A stretch of DNA of 64,000 nucleotides from Verpa conica (Eukaryota > Ascomycota > Pezizomycetes > Pezizales > Morchellaceae). Of the stretch, positions 1 to 12,566 are shown piece after piece (position 1 is the stretch's first letter; every line of letters begins with the position of its first letter). The position numbers and the translations under genes were made by a program. The notes beneath the pieces are model-generated. The model was not told where the DNA came from and did not search any database. It was given only the letters and a program-made list of their open reading frames with translations. The stretch lies in contig JAUFSD010000011.1 in the NCBI GenBank assembly GCA_033030425.1, forward strand, positions 1,116,001 through 1,180,000, written 5' to 3'.

Positions 1-813
1 ATATCGTTAGGGTGGCTGAATTGGTGAAGGGGGTTGGGTTTCTTGATGGGTTGCGGTTTTTAGCCTATTTTCCGGGTGGCCGTACTGCCTCGTCTCCGGA
101 GGTGTCTCGGGGTGTGCGAATCCTTAGGCTCCTAGATTGGAAGCTCTTAGGATCGGTCGTACGCAGCAATCTATAGAGTAGGAAGCCGGGTGATAATCTA
201 TGACTAAGGTGTTATAGGAAATAAAATCACCTCCCCTACTACTTTGACTTTAATTCAACTTATATCCTCACACTTATATCCTCACAGAATACCCCAGATA
301 TATAGTACCTACTCACAGCATCACTAATAGACTATTCATAAGTATCTAAATAGGCATAAGTATAGGGAGGAATTTATAACAGCAACGTACATGGCTAGTT
401 AGAAAATAAACTGTCAGCCAATGTCTTAGCATTTTTACCTCCATGTCATGTATCTTTTAATATTACGCATTAAATACTTTGAAACATACTTATTTATCCT
501 CAAGAATATGAGTATCAGCTTTATGAATACCTTCCGTTGTAGGGGATATAAGGCAGGATGGACTGCCTTGGGCTGGGGTAGTATAGAAAATGGTATTAGT
601 TAGATATATATCAAGGACTCCGAGTTGAGCTTATCATAGAAACTCGGTTGTTAACATTACAGAGGGCTACAAAACTCAGAACTAGGTGAATCGTTTGTGA
701 GATGATCCCAATGAGTATGCTAAGCTTACATGTGACCTAGAACCTTCCAGAATATCATAGGTGCACAGCTATTATCTCCTATGAATGTAACCCAAACTCT
801 CATGTTGATCTAG
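1..813. other. Gene-free spacer
   Basis: I see no convincing reading frame, RNA gene or repeat here. The sequence is AT-rich with many stop codons in all frames. It is the upstream region of the F-box/ankyrin gene that starts at 903. Confidence 0.6.
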
Positions 814-824
814 AACCCTAACCC
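814..824. promoter_or_regulatory. Telobox-like telomeric dimer upstream of F-box gene
   Basis: The sequence AACCCTAACCC is two head-to-tail telomere units and lies about 80 bp upstream of the ATG at 903. Such motifs are known binding sites for Tbf1/TRF-type Myb proteins in fungi. A promoter role here is inference. Nine further exact CCCTAACCC/GGGTTAGGG copies occur elsewhere in the gene-free parts of the window. Confidence 0.4.
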
Positions 825-902
825 ACATGCCAAGTATTGATCGACAACAACCCAGGTCATCTCGTCACCCCCGGGTTGCACTCCACTTCACCTCAACCAA
901 CC

Positions 903-1559
903 ATGTCAGAGTTCGCGACCCTCCCCCCCGAGTTACACCTCATGATCGCATCTTACCTCCCTCTTACCTCCCTCAACTCCCTCGCCCAGTGTTCCAACGA
1001 GCTGCACAGTCTCCTCAACCCTGTCCTCTGGTCACTCATGGACCCCTCCACCACCCTCGTCTGGGCAGCCTCGGAACGCTCCCTATCACTAGTCAACTAC
1101 ACTCTCTCCCACGGCGCTGACCTATCCACCTACGACGAAACCTCATATACCGCTCTTCACTGGGCCGCAAAGCTCGGGGACGAAGCCATAATCACTGCTC
1201 TCCTCGACGCCGGCGCACACACGTACGAATGCAACCAAGTGGATATCACGCCGTTGCAGCTGGCAGCAACAGAGGGGCATACAAACTGCGTCAAGTTACT
1301 GCTCGATCGGGGAGCTTCTGTTGACGGGGTGCTGGACCACGCATGCTTCATGGGGGATCTGGGAATGGTAGAGTTGTTGCTGAAGCGGGAGGAAAATTCG
1401 GATGGTGATGGTTTGTCTTCTGCGATACCGTTAATACACGCTGTCAAGGCTGGGAGAGAGGACCTGGTGAGGTTGCTGTATCGGTGGGGAGCGGACTTGG
1501 AGAAGAGGGATATTGGAGGTTGGGGGCTGGGAGCTGCGGGATTTGGTCACTATGAATAA
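903..1559 (+). CDS. F-box/ankyrin repeat protein (copy 1)
   Basis: This is a single-exon gene for about 218 residues. I chose the ATG at 903 because the protein then begins MSEFATLPPELHLMIASYLP, a typical F-box opening, and the two copies downstream start the same way. The F-box spans about residues 5-45. Ankyrin units follow from about residue 60, with LHWAA, LQLAA and LLLDRGA signatures. By family knowledge, such proteins act as SCF ubiquitin-ligase adaptors: the F-box binds Skp1 and the ankyrin array binds the client. The client is unknown. This copy has one F-box segment, whereas its two neighbours have a tandem pair, and the C-terminus is short, so it may be a reduced copy. It converges on the next gene with a gap of about 240 bp. 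Confidence 0.8.
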   Translation: MSEFATLPPELHLMIASYLPLTSLNSLAQCSNELHSLLNPVLWSLMDPSTTLVWAASERSLSLVNYTLSHGADLSTYDETSYTALHWAAKLGDEAIITALLDAGAHTYECNQVDITPLQLAATEGHTNCVKLLLDRGASVDGVLDHACFMGDLGMVELLLKREENSDGDGLSSAIPLIHAVKAGREDLVRLLYRWGADLEKRDIGGWGLGAAGFGHYE

Positions 1560-1799
1560 GGTTAAGCTGTGGGATGATCAGACGGATGGTGGTGGTTAAA
1601 CGAAGATCTGATATCTGTACCGCTGGCGGGTATGAAGTCCATCCTAATCCTATCCCATGTTTCTTGGCCCCGCCATGGTACCCGCTGATTTACTTATAAT
1701 CCTAACCCTTGTATATGAGAAATATAACAGATCTTTTTATTAATATATTAGAGAGAGGGGTTAATAAATTAAAACACAATATCGAATTATCCACCGGTC

Positions 1800-2810
1800 T
1801 CACACGCCTACCTTCCTACACTCAGGCTTAGACTCTTCCTCGTGCCAACGCCAGACAGGGCTAATGGAGTCCCGCAGACGTCCCCACACGCCTTCACGGG
1901 GCAAGTGAATTTCCGGATCCCGTTTACTCAAGAGATTAACCCCTCGAGCAGCTGCATACTCCGCAATAGTCATCCCAAACAAAGCCTTGCCCCCTAATAC
2001 CCGACGTTGATGAAGACAGTAGCGGGACTTATCCCAAGTCCTCCCCATATCCGCGCCAGCTCTCACTAGGAACTTTGCCATCTTCCAGTGCCCGGTGCGT
2101 ACCGTAGACATTAGTGGAGTCTCCCCGGAATGCGTATTCTCCTTGTCAATCACTGCGCCCCAGGCAAGCAATGTTATTATTACATTATAGTTTTTACGCT
2201 GCGAAGCAATATACAGCGGCGTCCTCCCGTCACAATCTACCATATTTGGGTCTGCGCCCCTATCAAGTAGGAATGTGATAGAAGTAAGATTGTCGCGCGC
2301 ACATCCATACCCCAAGGGAGTATAATTAAGAGACATCTGCTCATTTACAGAGACTCCAGCATCGAGGAGGGAGCTGATGCAGGTTGTGCAGCCCTGGTTA
2401 ATAGTCAAATGTAGCGCGGTGTAGCCGTAGCTGTTAGTAGCGCGTGGATCGAAGCCCACTGATATGCAGCGGGAAAGCAGTGAGCAAACTGCCCCAACAG
2501 CCCATGGGGCCATGAAAGTGCCAACATCGCGCCAGTAGAGTGCCGGGAATAGAAGCCTGTGGAGCTTAGGAGACACCTGGAGGAGTTTGTACTGCTCAAG
2601 ACAGTCTAGATGGGACACGATTTTGAGTATAAGCTTGGTGGGTAGCCGGTTCAAAGAGGGTGGTACGCGTCTGGTGAGGGTGGAGTTGAGAACGTAGAAC
2701 CTGGACGATGTTTGGATGAGGGAGTTGAGGTCTGAGTCGCCCAGAAAAGTAGCTATCACAAATATGAGCTCTAACGGGATAGAGCTCAGCGATAGATTCG
2801 AGTGAGGCAT
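1800..2810 (-). CDS. F-box/ankyrin repeat protein (copy 2)
   Basis: This is a single-exon gene for 336 residues. Residues 6-48 form an F-box-like segment (SIPLELIFVIATFL). A second segment at about 51-97 repeats the same pattern (RLPTKLILKIVSHL), so the N-terminus looks like a tandem F-box pair. Ankyrin repeats run from about 125 to 265, with TALHLTINQG, TPLGYGCA, TPLYIASQ and TPLMSTVR motifs. The last 70 residues contain no recognised domain. A ubiquitin-ligase adaptor role is inferred from the family. It shares its strand and architecture with the gene at 3436-4356, and the two probably arose by local duplication followed by strong divergence. Confidence 0.8.
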   Translation of the reverse strand: MPHSNLSLSSIPLELIFVIATFLGDSDLNSLIQTSSRFYVLNSTLTRRVPPSLNRLPTKLILKIVSHLDCLEQYKLLQVSPKLHRLLFPALYWRDVGTFMAPWAVGAVCSLLSRCISVGFDPRATNSYGYTALHLTINQGCTTCISSLLDAGVSVNEQMSLNYTPLGYGCARDNLTSITFLLDRGADPNMVDCDGRTPLYIASQRKNYNVIITLLAWGAVIDKENTHSGETPLMSTVRTGHWKMAKFLVRAGADMGRTWDKSRYCLHQRRVLGGKALFGMTIAEYAAARGVNLLSKRDPEIHLPREGVWGRLRDSISPVWRWHEEESKPECRKVGV

Positions 2811-3435
2811 GTCGAGTGGTAGATTAGGAGGGAGGAAGTGAATTTCAAGAGGGAGATATATATTCTTTTTTTTAAAGTGGCGGAGTAAGCCACTGGCTAT
2901 ACTGGGCTAGTAGCTGTAGTAGTCGTCAGGCACTAGTTCTCATCTAGGTATATAATGTTAAAACAAGTAGATTCTCTTTATATCTAGTAACTATTAAAAA
3001 TGCATGATACTAGATATCCAATGATGAGTTATACATATCTCAGTCGGTTGCCTATTAAGTATCAATAGTTATATGTTGATTAATCGTCTTGGCGTGGCTT
3101 GGCGGATGCATCATTACCGCCAGAGTGTTTAGTTATTGCAATAGGGGTAAGCTGCAGTGTTTTTACCCGCCCCTATCATGATCTTAACCGGAAATCAACA
3201 CGGTATACTTTATTGTCTCTATTCAATGGGTAGAACTGGTGGTCATTGGGATTCTAATTGCCCTGGTGAGTGATCGCTCGTGTATTAAGAAGTAATAAGA
3301 ACTTAGCAACTAATCAATTAAATAAGATATTGTTTACGGGTCACCCCAGATGACATCAAGTAATCCTCTATACCTAATATATTACACGAATTATTTTAAA
3401 AATATTACTCAACACCCAGTTCAATGCGCGAGCGG
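2811..3435. other. Spacer between two F-box genes
   Basis: It contains the promoter of copy 2 and the 3' flank of copy 3, with a short poly-T run near 2868. I find no other gene or repeat. Confidence 0.5.
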
Positions 3436-4356
3436 TCAGCAAGCCTGCTCAACCAACACCCCCGACAAATCAACCCCAAAGGTGACCGCAAGTTCCTCCA
3501 CCGTCAACCCCGGCCTCTTCCTATTCTCATAATACACCGGATAATCCCACCTCCCCGGTAAACTCCCTTCAGGCCACGTTCGCCCAGCAGCACCAGCACC
3601 AGCACCATGCTTCAACAACAACTTCGCCGAATCCCACTCGCCACACCTGGCGGCCAACATCAGCGGGGTTACTCTCTCGTCACCAAACTCCGCATCTATC
3701 TCTGCTCCGCGCTCCACCAGCAACTTTACAATCTCAATCTGACCCCTCATAAACACATTATGTAACGGCGCGCTCCCGTCTTCGCATCTGGCGTTGACGT
3801 TCGCGCCCCTATCGAGGAGGACCCTCGCCGCGCCTAGTCGCCCGCAGGAGACTGCGATATGGAGCGCTGTGCTGCCGCCCTTCATGTTGTCCACATCGAC
3901 ACCGGCGTCTAGTAGTGCAGAGATTGATGCTTCGTGCCCGTGTTTGGCGCACCAGTGGAGGGCGTCCCATGTGTAGGGTCCTTTCGTGGACGGGTCGACG
4001 CCCTTGGAGAGAGCATAGGTAAGGAGATGCCAAGCCTTTTTAGCGGCAGCCCAGGGGAGCACCCAAGGCGCGAAATCAAGCTCGTAGAGAACTGGGTTCA
4101 GGAGGCTGTAGACCTTGGGCGTCGTGCAGACGAGGCCATTGAGGTCTGCGAAGTTGAGGTATGAGCCGATCTGGAGGACGAGCTTTGGAGGGAGTCGCCG
4201 GAAGGATGGCGGGACGGTTTTGTATAGGACTGGGTTCAGCAGCCAGTGGAACTCGGATGAGGTCTGGATTAGTGCATTGAGGGAGGAGATTGGTAGGAAA
4301 GACGCGACTATGAGGTGTAATTCTAGCGGAATGGCCTGGAAGAATGGTTTTATCAT
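3436..4356 (-). CDS. F-box/ankyrin repeat protein (copy 3)
   Basis: This is a single-exon gene for 306 residues. It opens with MIKPFFQAIPLELHLIVASF, an F-box (about residues 5-45). A second F-box-like segment (RLPPKLVLQIGSYL, about 52-92) has the same spacing as in copy 2. Ankyrin units run from about 125 to 255, with DALHWCAKHG, TALHIAVSCG, APLHNVF and TPLMLAARCG motifs. A short Ala/Gly run (GAGAGAAG) near residue 260 is encoded by a GCTGGT-type microsatellite at about 3587-3605. The likely role is substrate adaptor of an SCF ubiquitin ligase; the target is unknown. Confidence 0.82.
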   Translation of the reverse strand: MIKPFFQAIPLELHLIVASFLPISSLNALIQTSSEFHWLLNPVLYKTVPPSFRRLPPKLVLQIGSYLNFADLNGLVCTTPKVYSLLNPVLYELDFAPWVLPWAAAKKAWHLLTYALSKGVDPSTKGPYTWDALHWCAKHGHEASISALLDAGVDVDNMKGGSTALHIAVSCGRLGAARVLLDRGANVNARCEDGSAPLHNVFMRGQIEIVKLLVERGAEIDAEFGDERVTPLMLAARCGEWDSAKLLLKHGAGAGAAGRTWPEGSLPGRWDYPVYYENRKRPGLTVEELAVTFGVDLSGVLVEQAC

Positions 4357-5271
4357 GGTGTTTTAGAAGTATTGTGTGTGTTTTTTTTTTTTTTAAAGGG
4401 TTGAGTAGAATGAGTTTTGAGTCTCTGGTGCGAAGATGACAGCTCCCCCTCCTAACTTATATGAGGATTTTTTCTGCTTGTACAGCGGATAATTCCGGAG
4501 TTCATCGTTCATCAATCATACCCGGACCGCATATAAACCCCCGGGCATAGTAAGACGTGCGGCTTAGAATACCCCCCTCCCTCCCTCCCTCCCCCTGGGC
4601 CTTGCGTTACCCTCAGTAAGCCTTACTTTATCGCGAAGTAACTGCCGAACCTGCATGTCTCACCAACCGCCAAGAGATAGTAAAAGGTACCGTAGAAAAC
4701 CGGGGTTCGCAGAATAACCAGTGCTTACTTTACCTACTGGAATATTCGCCGGGAACTTAAGACCAATAAAAAACCCTAGATCTTGAATCCCATGTTTCTG
4801 CGATAATATAGCCGGTTGCTGTATGCGCGGCCGAAAAGATCGCGACGCTGTCTTGGGGGGGTACACAAGTCCAGCTACAGTACGTAGCCATCAGTGTCGC
4901 CGTCCATCTCCGGAGAGACAGATTTTTTGAGTTTGTGATGCCGATTTTTTTTTTTTCCCTTCCCCTTCGCACACAGCAAAAAAAAAAAACAAGATGCGTC
5001 CGATATTAGCCGGATTACTGTAGATAAACACACGGGGCTACTAGTCCAATACCTAAGTCAGAACTTGCTGGTAGTCGGGTCGGGGATCACCATTGCAGAT
5101 TCTATAATGCTCCTAGCTCGGGACATTTCTTAAAGGTGTTCTGCACTATTTGCTCATAGGGTTTACTACTGTGATATCATAAGAAGGTCGTGTTTTTTTT
5201 TTAATGTTCTGTTTATTAATCTCTGTGGGGAAAAAAAAAATCAATCATTGACCAACTCCCGACATTATCAT
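4357..5271. other. Spacer with C/T-rich and poly-A/T tracts
   Basis: There is no convincing gene. A CCCT-type tract lies at about 4567-4591, and poly-A/T runs occur near 4381, 4950, 4978, 5198 and 5231. The right end is the 3' flank of the GH5 gene. Confidence 0.5.
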
Positions 5272-6744
5272 TTACCCACACAGTCTCCCCCCACCATTCT
5301 TAGTCTCCCCTATGAACGGCTTCAAATATTGGTCAACTGCTATCTGGCTCCTCCACTCACTCCAATCATGCGTCAACAGGCCTACATTTGTTAGTCATAT
5401 CCAATAACTACTTTCTAAAAAAGAGAGGGGGGGGGGGGAGGGGAAGAGATTGTTACCCCAGGTATCATCCATATCTTGCGTTCCACTTCTTGTGTAATAG
5501 CTCCCTGCCACAGACCAATTCATCCACCCTGACTTCCTCTCTGGCAAAAACGACTTGAGACACTGTGCATACACCCCACTCCACGTTGTCTCATCCTGCG
5601 CAAACCCAAACTCACTCATGACCACGGGCATTGGGTATACAACCTCGGGGTTCATTTCGTCGAGCGCGTTGAAGCCGTTCTTGTAGAGTGCCTTTTTCAT
5701 CTCGAAGCAGTTTCCGGTGTTGATGCGGTCGGACATGGTGTACACGTGTAGCTCCATCACGGCTTTATCGCCCCAGGGGAAGTCTGTAGGACGGAATATG
5801 AGCGTGTCGTTGCCAGGGTCGAGGGTGGATAGGAGTGGCCCGCCGAGTGGTAGTGGGGCTAGTGTCTCGGAGTAGTTGAGGCCGGAGAAGAAGATTAGGA
5901 TGTTGGGGTTGGATTTGTGGATTGCGGATGCGGCGGAGGTCATGTGTTTGTACCAGTCGGCAAAGTCGTAAGGTAGTGGGACGGGGGAGACGGTTGATGC
6001 TCGGAGTTCATTTCGCATTCCGATTGACATGAGGGTGGGCCATTCGTCGGCCTGGAATAATAATTAGTTTTTTTTTTTCCCATTGGGTAAAGAGATGTGG
6101 AGGCAGTACCTTGCCAGCTAGATATGCTAATCCCCGTTCCCATTTCGCAACATCGAAATGGATATCCCCGAACCATGAATTCCCATCACTGGCGCCACAG
6201 CACCATTGGGCTTTTGAGACGTGGTTATCGAGATGCAAATACATATCCTGTTTCGCGAGTTCTTTCGCAATTGCTCCATAAACCTGCCCCACCAATCAGT
6301 TCCAAACACTTGCATGAAAGAATCCACAATCACTCTCACCTCCAACCGTGTTGTACTCTCTGTGAAGTCCTTGTTCTTTTTGAGCACATCCTTCAGTATC
6401 TTTGTCCCATTGGCCTCTCCTAACGCGTTTATGAACGTCTCCTTCAGCGTAACGTCTGTCCCGTTGCGCTCAAACAACTCATCCACCATCTCAATCGCAA
6501 ACGTCAACCTCACAGCGTTCATACCAACGCTTTTGATCCTGCGGATGATGTCTTTGTAAGACTGATACTGCAGGCCTTCCGGGACCATGGGCTCGAGATG
6601 GCCGGGCCAGTTGGTACCAACCATTGTCACGACATCCCCACGCGCATCTTTAATCCAGCGCCCATCAGTCGTGAGGGGCCCACGAAGAGATGCGGAGATG
6701 GCAGTAGTAGCAAGCGAGAGGAGGGGGAGAATAGAAAGACGCAT
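5272..6744 (-). CDS. Secreted GH5 glycoside hydrolase (cellulase-type)
   Basis: I assembled this four-exon gene by hand. Exons are 6340-6744, 6110-6283, 5457-6051 and 5272-5381; introns are 56, 58 and 75 bp with GT..AG ends. Branch sites are CTGAT in the first intron and CTAAC in the third. The sum is exactly 428 codons, giving 427 residues. MRLSILPLLSLATTAISA is a signal peptide, so the enzyme is probably secreted. GH5 landmarks are the acid/base Glu208 in GMRNEL, His295/Tyr297 in LHVYT, and the nucleophile Glu340 in VMSEFGF. The last exon supplies the usual GLL.HDW..WR ending. The fold implies a retaining beta-1,4- or beta-1,3-type glucanase, but the exact substrate cannot be read from the sequence. 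There is no carbohydrate-binding module. Asn-Glu-Leu replaces the more common Asn-Glu-Pro at the acid/base site. Confidence 0.88.
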
Positions 6745-6811
6745 AGCTACTATGTCAATTGACTCCAGAAACAGTTGATAATGTTTCCTCGAAAGAGAGG
6801 GGGGCTTAGGC

Positions 6812-6820
6812 AATATATAA
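6812..6820 (-). promoter_or_regulatory. TATA box of GH5 gene
   Basis: TTATATATT on the minus strand lies about 70 bp upstream of the ATG at 6744. That is a usual distance for a fungal TATA element. Confidence 0.4.
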
Positions 6821-7266
6821 CAGATCCCCTTCCCTCCCCTCCCCATCTTCCAAGAAACTTTCGTATAGTAATTGACATCATACGAGAAAAAGAAAATGTA
6901 TTCCACCGAGAATAGCCTTTTTCACGGTCGCTTGTTGAAATGCGGGGTTGGTGGGAGAATGTCAATCGATGATCATCGTTCAATACCCGGGGGACTGGGA
7001 GAAAAACTGGGGAATTGTCCCTAGTGTTGAAGATGTAAGTTGACCGTTGTGGCTGGAAACTGCAGATCTCGGTATATTAGAATCCCGGGCTACCTACTTT
7101 AACCCGTGAACTTAGCCAATCCATGACCTAACGGTCCTTGAATAGTGCAGACTGTTATCGGGCATGAAGTCGCTTCTAGTCCTAGAATCGAGATGCACTC
7201 CCTGTCACCCGGGTTTAGATGGAGGGGATGGGAATGGATGCTGGGATGGAACAAGGTAATTTTCCA

Positions 7267-7277
7267 GGGTTAGGGTT
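7267..7277. promoter_or_regulatory. Telobox-like dimer upstream of GH5
   Basis: GGGTTAGGGTT lies about 520 bp upstream of the GH5 start codon, with nothing else recognisable between it and the gene. Function is speculative. Confidence 0.3.
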
Positions 7278-10200
7278 TCATGAGTTGAGTGTTTTGGAAC
7301 GCGAAAGGTTAGCCAGCACCAGCCATATTGATTGTAGGCTATGGTAGACTCTCATAATAATACGTTTGGCGTCCTTATAAGACGAATATTATTATAAATA
7401 GAAATCCGACCTTGCTTGTCTAGGCGGAACTACAGTACCAAAAAGAGGGGTGGGATCAGTACGGTGCTCCCACAAATACACTAGCGACATGGGAGAAATA
7501 CGGTATTAGCACAGTAATATACCTCAATTACTGATTCCATTCGGTATTTACGATTAAATTCTGTAGTGCTATGGTGGTAGGTTCACCCTGTTTTTTCATA
7601 CTATAGGGATGCATACTTATGGAGTAGTTATTCTTATAGCCAGTATTTCTTAATCCACGGGAATTTTGTGGAAAAATCATTCTAAGGTTTAGAGTTGTAT
7701 CCTAAGACCTGTCAGTAAAGTCTCATGTTATGAAGCAGGAAGGTCTAAATCGGCGTCTTCGGTGCATAAAGCACATCCCTTTAGCCACGGTACCCGGTGA
7801 TGCCATTTAGAGTAATGACAGCCATCAAGCCCCTCATTCCCACAGGGAGATGAGACCCGGGGTACACCTTGGCTTCATATTTAGAGCCCCCTGTAAGGGT
7901 ACCCTATCCCAAAGACGGTAAAAGCTTTACGAAAAGGAATAATTTAATTAGATAATAGACTGGAGATACTTGTATTCTCCAGTCAGCCACGTGGCTAGTA
8001 ATAGCTTATTCATCTGCTCGTCACGTGATAGCCATTCATAGCACTTGACTGCTAGCGACTGTATTCTACTACGTCATCTCTTACCCTATCGAAGGGAAAG
8101 GTACCTTACACCTGCAAGCCTGCTATGAGATGCGCCTTGTCTCATCAGTCTATCCAACGAATCGCCCGCTGTCACGCACCTTAGATTCCGCTGGTTCTCG
8201 GTGCCTGACACATGCAATGAGTTCATTGCGACCGATGGCAAATAGCGAGCCTTTGGGAGTTCGGCGACAATTCAGTTTGGGGGGGGAGGACACCATGCCA
8301 AGGATTGAGGCTCTCAACGGTTTTCCAAGCGTCATAGCCCTAACCCATAGTCCAACTATTGCGGCGTCAGGATTCGTGGCAGTGGGTTAGACCTACCATT
8401 ATCGGTATTGGTTACGAATGTAGAGCACCATTTACTCGAAGTTCCTGACGCTATCCTGTTCAAGTATCAATCCCGTGAAGGTTGTACGAAGCAGGTGCAT
8501 AAAAAGGCTATCGGGTATGCACCCTGCGAATAGGTTTCTGACATGTGTTTCCTGCTATGGAACATGCTTTAGCGCGCGAGTTGGTTCATCCTATTCACGT
8601 ACGGGGGGATATTGTTTTTAAGGGAATCGTCACATCTACCCCCCCGATACCGAATGGTAATAGACTAGAATTCAATCGTACTTTGTTAGGTACAGCTATA
8701 TCCTCTTTAAGCCTTCTCCGACTTTCTTACCCCGGAGTGGCGTATCTCATGGAACCACGTCACCAAGGTGACAAGCCTCAGGATCTTTTGATGTTTCATC
8801 AACCCCAGTAACATAAATTCTAGTACTTACTAATAGCGGAGCTAGGAGAGACTCTGAATAACGCTAATTATACATCCTATTGTTCTGTATAGCCTTTTCG
8901 TACTCTTTTTGTTAGATATTTCTAGACTATTCTCCTCGGGTCCTGCCCTTTCATAAATTCCGTTCACTCCCTATTCTCACGGAATACAGGTAGCACGAGT
9001 CGCTATTTACTTTTCAGTTTAGATATCTAGAGTGTTTCTACTATGCTAGATGCATCAAAAACCACGGATTAGTCACTTTTCATCATAGCATCAACTCTGT
9101 TTCTATGTGCGAGTACTACGGCGGTGGAATTATAGACGAATATAGCAGATCGTAGAGGAAGTAGGAAGTAGGGAGATGTATAAGACTTTTATCACAGCGT
9201 TTATGAAGAATAACATCCCCCGAAAGTATCGTTAGTAAGGGTGGGGAAACTATAGCATTCTTGTTATCGGGATGGGGGATTGAATCTCTTTGACATTCTA
9301 GGAAGATTCCGCCTTCATTAATCAATTTCCCCCGCAGATTAGATAGTCGTGGCACTTTTGACAGTATAGCTTATGCAATAATCTCTGGTTTTATAATTGT
9401 TTTGGATCTATTGGTTTAGTCGCTAGGCGGTACTACAGGCCTGGATGAGAAATTAATGTGGAAATATGTAGTTATAGGTCAGCCTCGTGGCCAATCAGTA
9501 GATTTTAATGCATAAGCTCTATTCTAGAATCACATCTATCCCGTTCAAACTAATCTCTTCTAAGCTAGTCGGTATATCTCGTTCGAAAGCTATCTCCTAA
9601 GAAATTATTGTAAAATAGAGAGAACGAGAGTCAATCGCTTGCTTGGGGGGGGCCGGTCCTCTGATACTCCAACTACCTCTATGTGTATGTTCACTCCTAC
9701 GTAGTTCTTCAAAAGCGCATACCCTCAACCGATACAATCTCTATTTTAACATGAGCTGAAGCAGAGGAATTATTTGATATCGGCAAATTAGGCTAGTATT
9801 TTAAGTGCTTTAGGCTTGGCTTCGCTCGGTTAATTAAAACAGAGTAAGTTTATAGAACCTTTTAATAAATAATTAATTGAAAATTATAAACACCTCGGTC
9901 GCATATGGCCGTAGACCATCGCTTAATCGCAACTATCTCTACAGCCGCTCCCTGACGATCCCCCCCCCCCCTCAACCCCCGCCCGCTTCCAATTACTCCG
10001 ACTCCGTTGCGGGGGATAAGTTTCTTTATTAGGAAGGATAATAATCTATGTTACATGTCTGTATGTAGGTCTTTTATCCTTATGTCTAGCTCCGCCAAGA
10101 CATGTTTCTTATGATTTGCCCTTAGTCATAACACTGCTCTCACACCGTCAGGTCAACACAATAAACCAAATCTCATGATAGTCCACAGGACCACCCTCTC

Positions 10201-12566
10201 ACTTGTTCCTTGTGGGGCCCTCCGCCTAGAATCAAGAATACTATGTTACTGTCTAAAGGGTACTATTGATTCTTTATTCCATCTACCGTAATGGAATTAC
10301 ACCCTTCCCGTTTCTCTTATGTCCTCAATAGTGGCACTATCCAAAGCGCCCTTATAATCCCAAGGCCATCGGCAAAATGGAACAACGTTACTACTACTAC
10401 CACAGTTACCATAAATTTTAAATTTACCGTGGGTTACTGATGATAGAGGAGGTAGTAGGTGTAACATGTTGGAAAGGTTTGTGTGCGTCTGTAGTCGTCT
10501 TGTAATTTGTTAGGGTAGGTTCCGGTAGGACGTATGGTAAACAGAGAATCAAGTAATGGTATTGTATATTCCTTTGGCGATTATGAGTTTTTCTGCGGGG
10601 GGGGGGGGGGGCTGCTGGTGCCTCTACGGACATTAAATCGGTGCTAGCATCAGAATATCGTAGCAGGTCGATTTCTTCGTGTTAAGAAGGAGGCTCCGGG
10701 AATAAGCTAAGAATCGGCTAGACATAACTACATATAAGAGGAAACTCCATAATAATCTATTTTATACAGGGTCTATCCTACCTTCTCTTGTGAACCCCAC
10801 TCATATTAATATCGAATAGCTTAGACCTCCTCATAGCGGGACTCCACACTGTCTTTGAGTCTAGCCCGAATATGTGTCATAGCTAGCTACTAAATGGAGG
10901 TCTATTTCTTCCTCCGTAAAGAACCCTCAGTCCAAGACCCTATATCTCTGATATTGGCCCAAACCGCGTAGCGTAGGCCATATGCTCTTGTGATTCGCTT
11001 TTGCTTTCGGCATCCTTTCTATAGGACATTAAAGTATTTGCTCTACCCTTATCCGAGTACCATAAGCGCAGCCTGTGAATTCCTAGAACGTAGCTGAAGG
11101 TACTGTATGGTATACATGTAGGCGGAACGTCAGGTGCTGTTGACGTAGAAGTGGTTTTGTCCATACTCGCGCTTATGAAACCCCGATGAGGCCTAAAAAA
11201 GTAAGAGTCCAGGAACTCATTTGGAAAGATCCTCATCTCCTGGACATATTCTGGTTGATGACCCTGATAACCCGATTATCTCGGAATCCATAGATGGTGT
11301 ACGTCCTTAGGTTTTCTAACCTCACTTCTTCAGATTGTAGATTTGCCCGATATAACTACCCTATAGCGGTTTAGGCCACAAGGGCACCCGCCTTATACGG
11401 ATACCCGTTATTACATATCCGCCTTATCAGGATATGGAATCGTGTAGTTTTCATATTCTTACAGGGCGATTCCACTGTAGTGTTCTAGATCTCAGCGGTG
11501 TAAACGCTTTCTCTTAATCCCCTTACGTATGCTTATTCTATATTAGAAACGGTGAGTTTAGCGGAATATTACTTAAGACGCACCTCTCCACCAGTCGGAT
11601 ACCAATGCATCAGAGCCACTTGAGATACTCCCATCATTGTCATGTACCGTAAACAGTATGCTTGGAGATATTCAGGGTCTTCCTATTGTAGTATCGGAAT
11701 CTTCTCTAGTGTCTGGTAGCCGATCTCTCTTGAGGATCTTATTGATAGGCTATCCCAAGAGGCGTAATGTGCCGACGATTGGTGTATAGCTGAAGCTCGT
11801 TGGCTCACAGTCGTAGCTAGGACAGTGATTTAGAGAGACTCGTGGTTTAGTGATGCCATGAGCACTGTGAGGTATATGGATTTAAGGGAAGTGGGGATGG
11901 TTGTTGAGAAAGCCCTGGAACCTTGAGGGCCGGGGGCTCCGTCATTGTTAGATCGAATCATATGATCTCACTCGTTAAGATTAGCATGATGCCAATGCAT
12001 AACTTGAACTACCGAAAAACTGCTGGTTTGGGGTTTATCCCACTATAATGATCTATTTGCTGGATTCTCCTTGTTTTTGTTCTTTCCAAATATAAAAAAC
12101 TCAACTCACTCAGTATAACCCTAACCCTGACCGACCGTCATATTGATTAAGAACGATAATTTAATCCTTGAGAGCTTTATTGTGGCAGAGTACTACAGTT
12201 TAGGTTTTATGGCGGCAGTTGCTATTTTAAGATCTACAATGTAGCATTCATAAGCGCGTAAAGTCTGAGTAATGATAATTCTATAAGAGAGTCGAATATC
12301 TATTCATTTACTAGCCCTCTCTTTAGAGATACTAGTGCTCTAAAGCTGAAAGTAATCAAAATTGACAAAGCCGCCGTCGTTGTATGTAAACACCTTCAAC
12401 AATGCTCTTTTATAAGGATAGACGGAGAGTCGATTTCTTACTTAGGAAGACCCGTCTTCACGTGTACCCCACAGCATGTATATATACGCGTTAAACCTCT
12501 TAATACGCTGGTCTCGTTATATCTATCTATTACTCATAATACAAAAAATACGAGAATTGACAAAGA

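Noticed and set aside
6008..6295. Separate 95-residue minus-strand gene
   Set aside because: It is exon 2 of the GH5 gene plus read-through into the next intron.
8130..8390. 86-residue plus-strand frame
   Set aside because: Random-looking composition, no domain, no intron signals, and frames of this size are expected in 7 kb of spacer.
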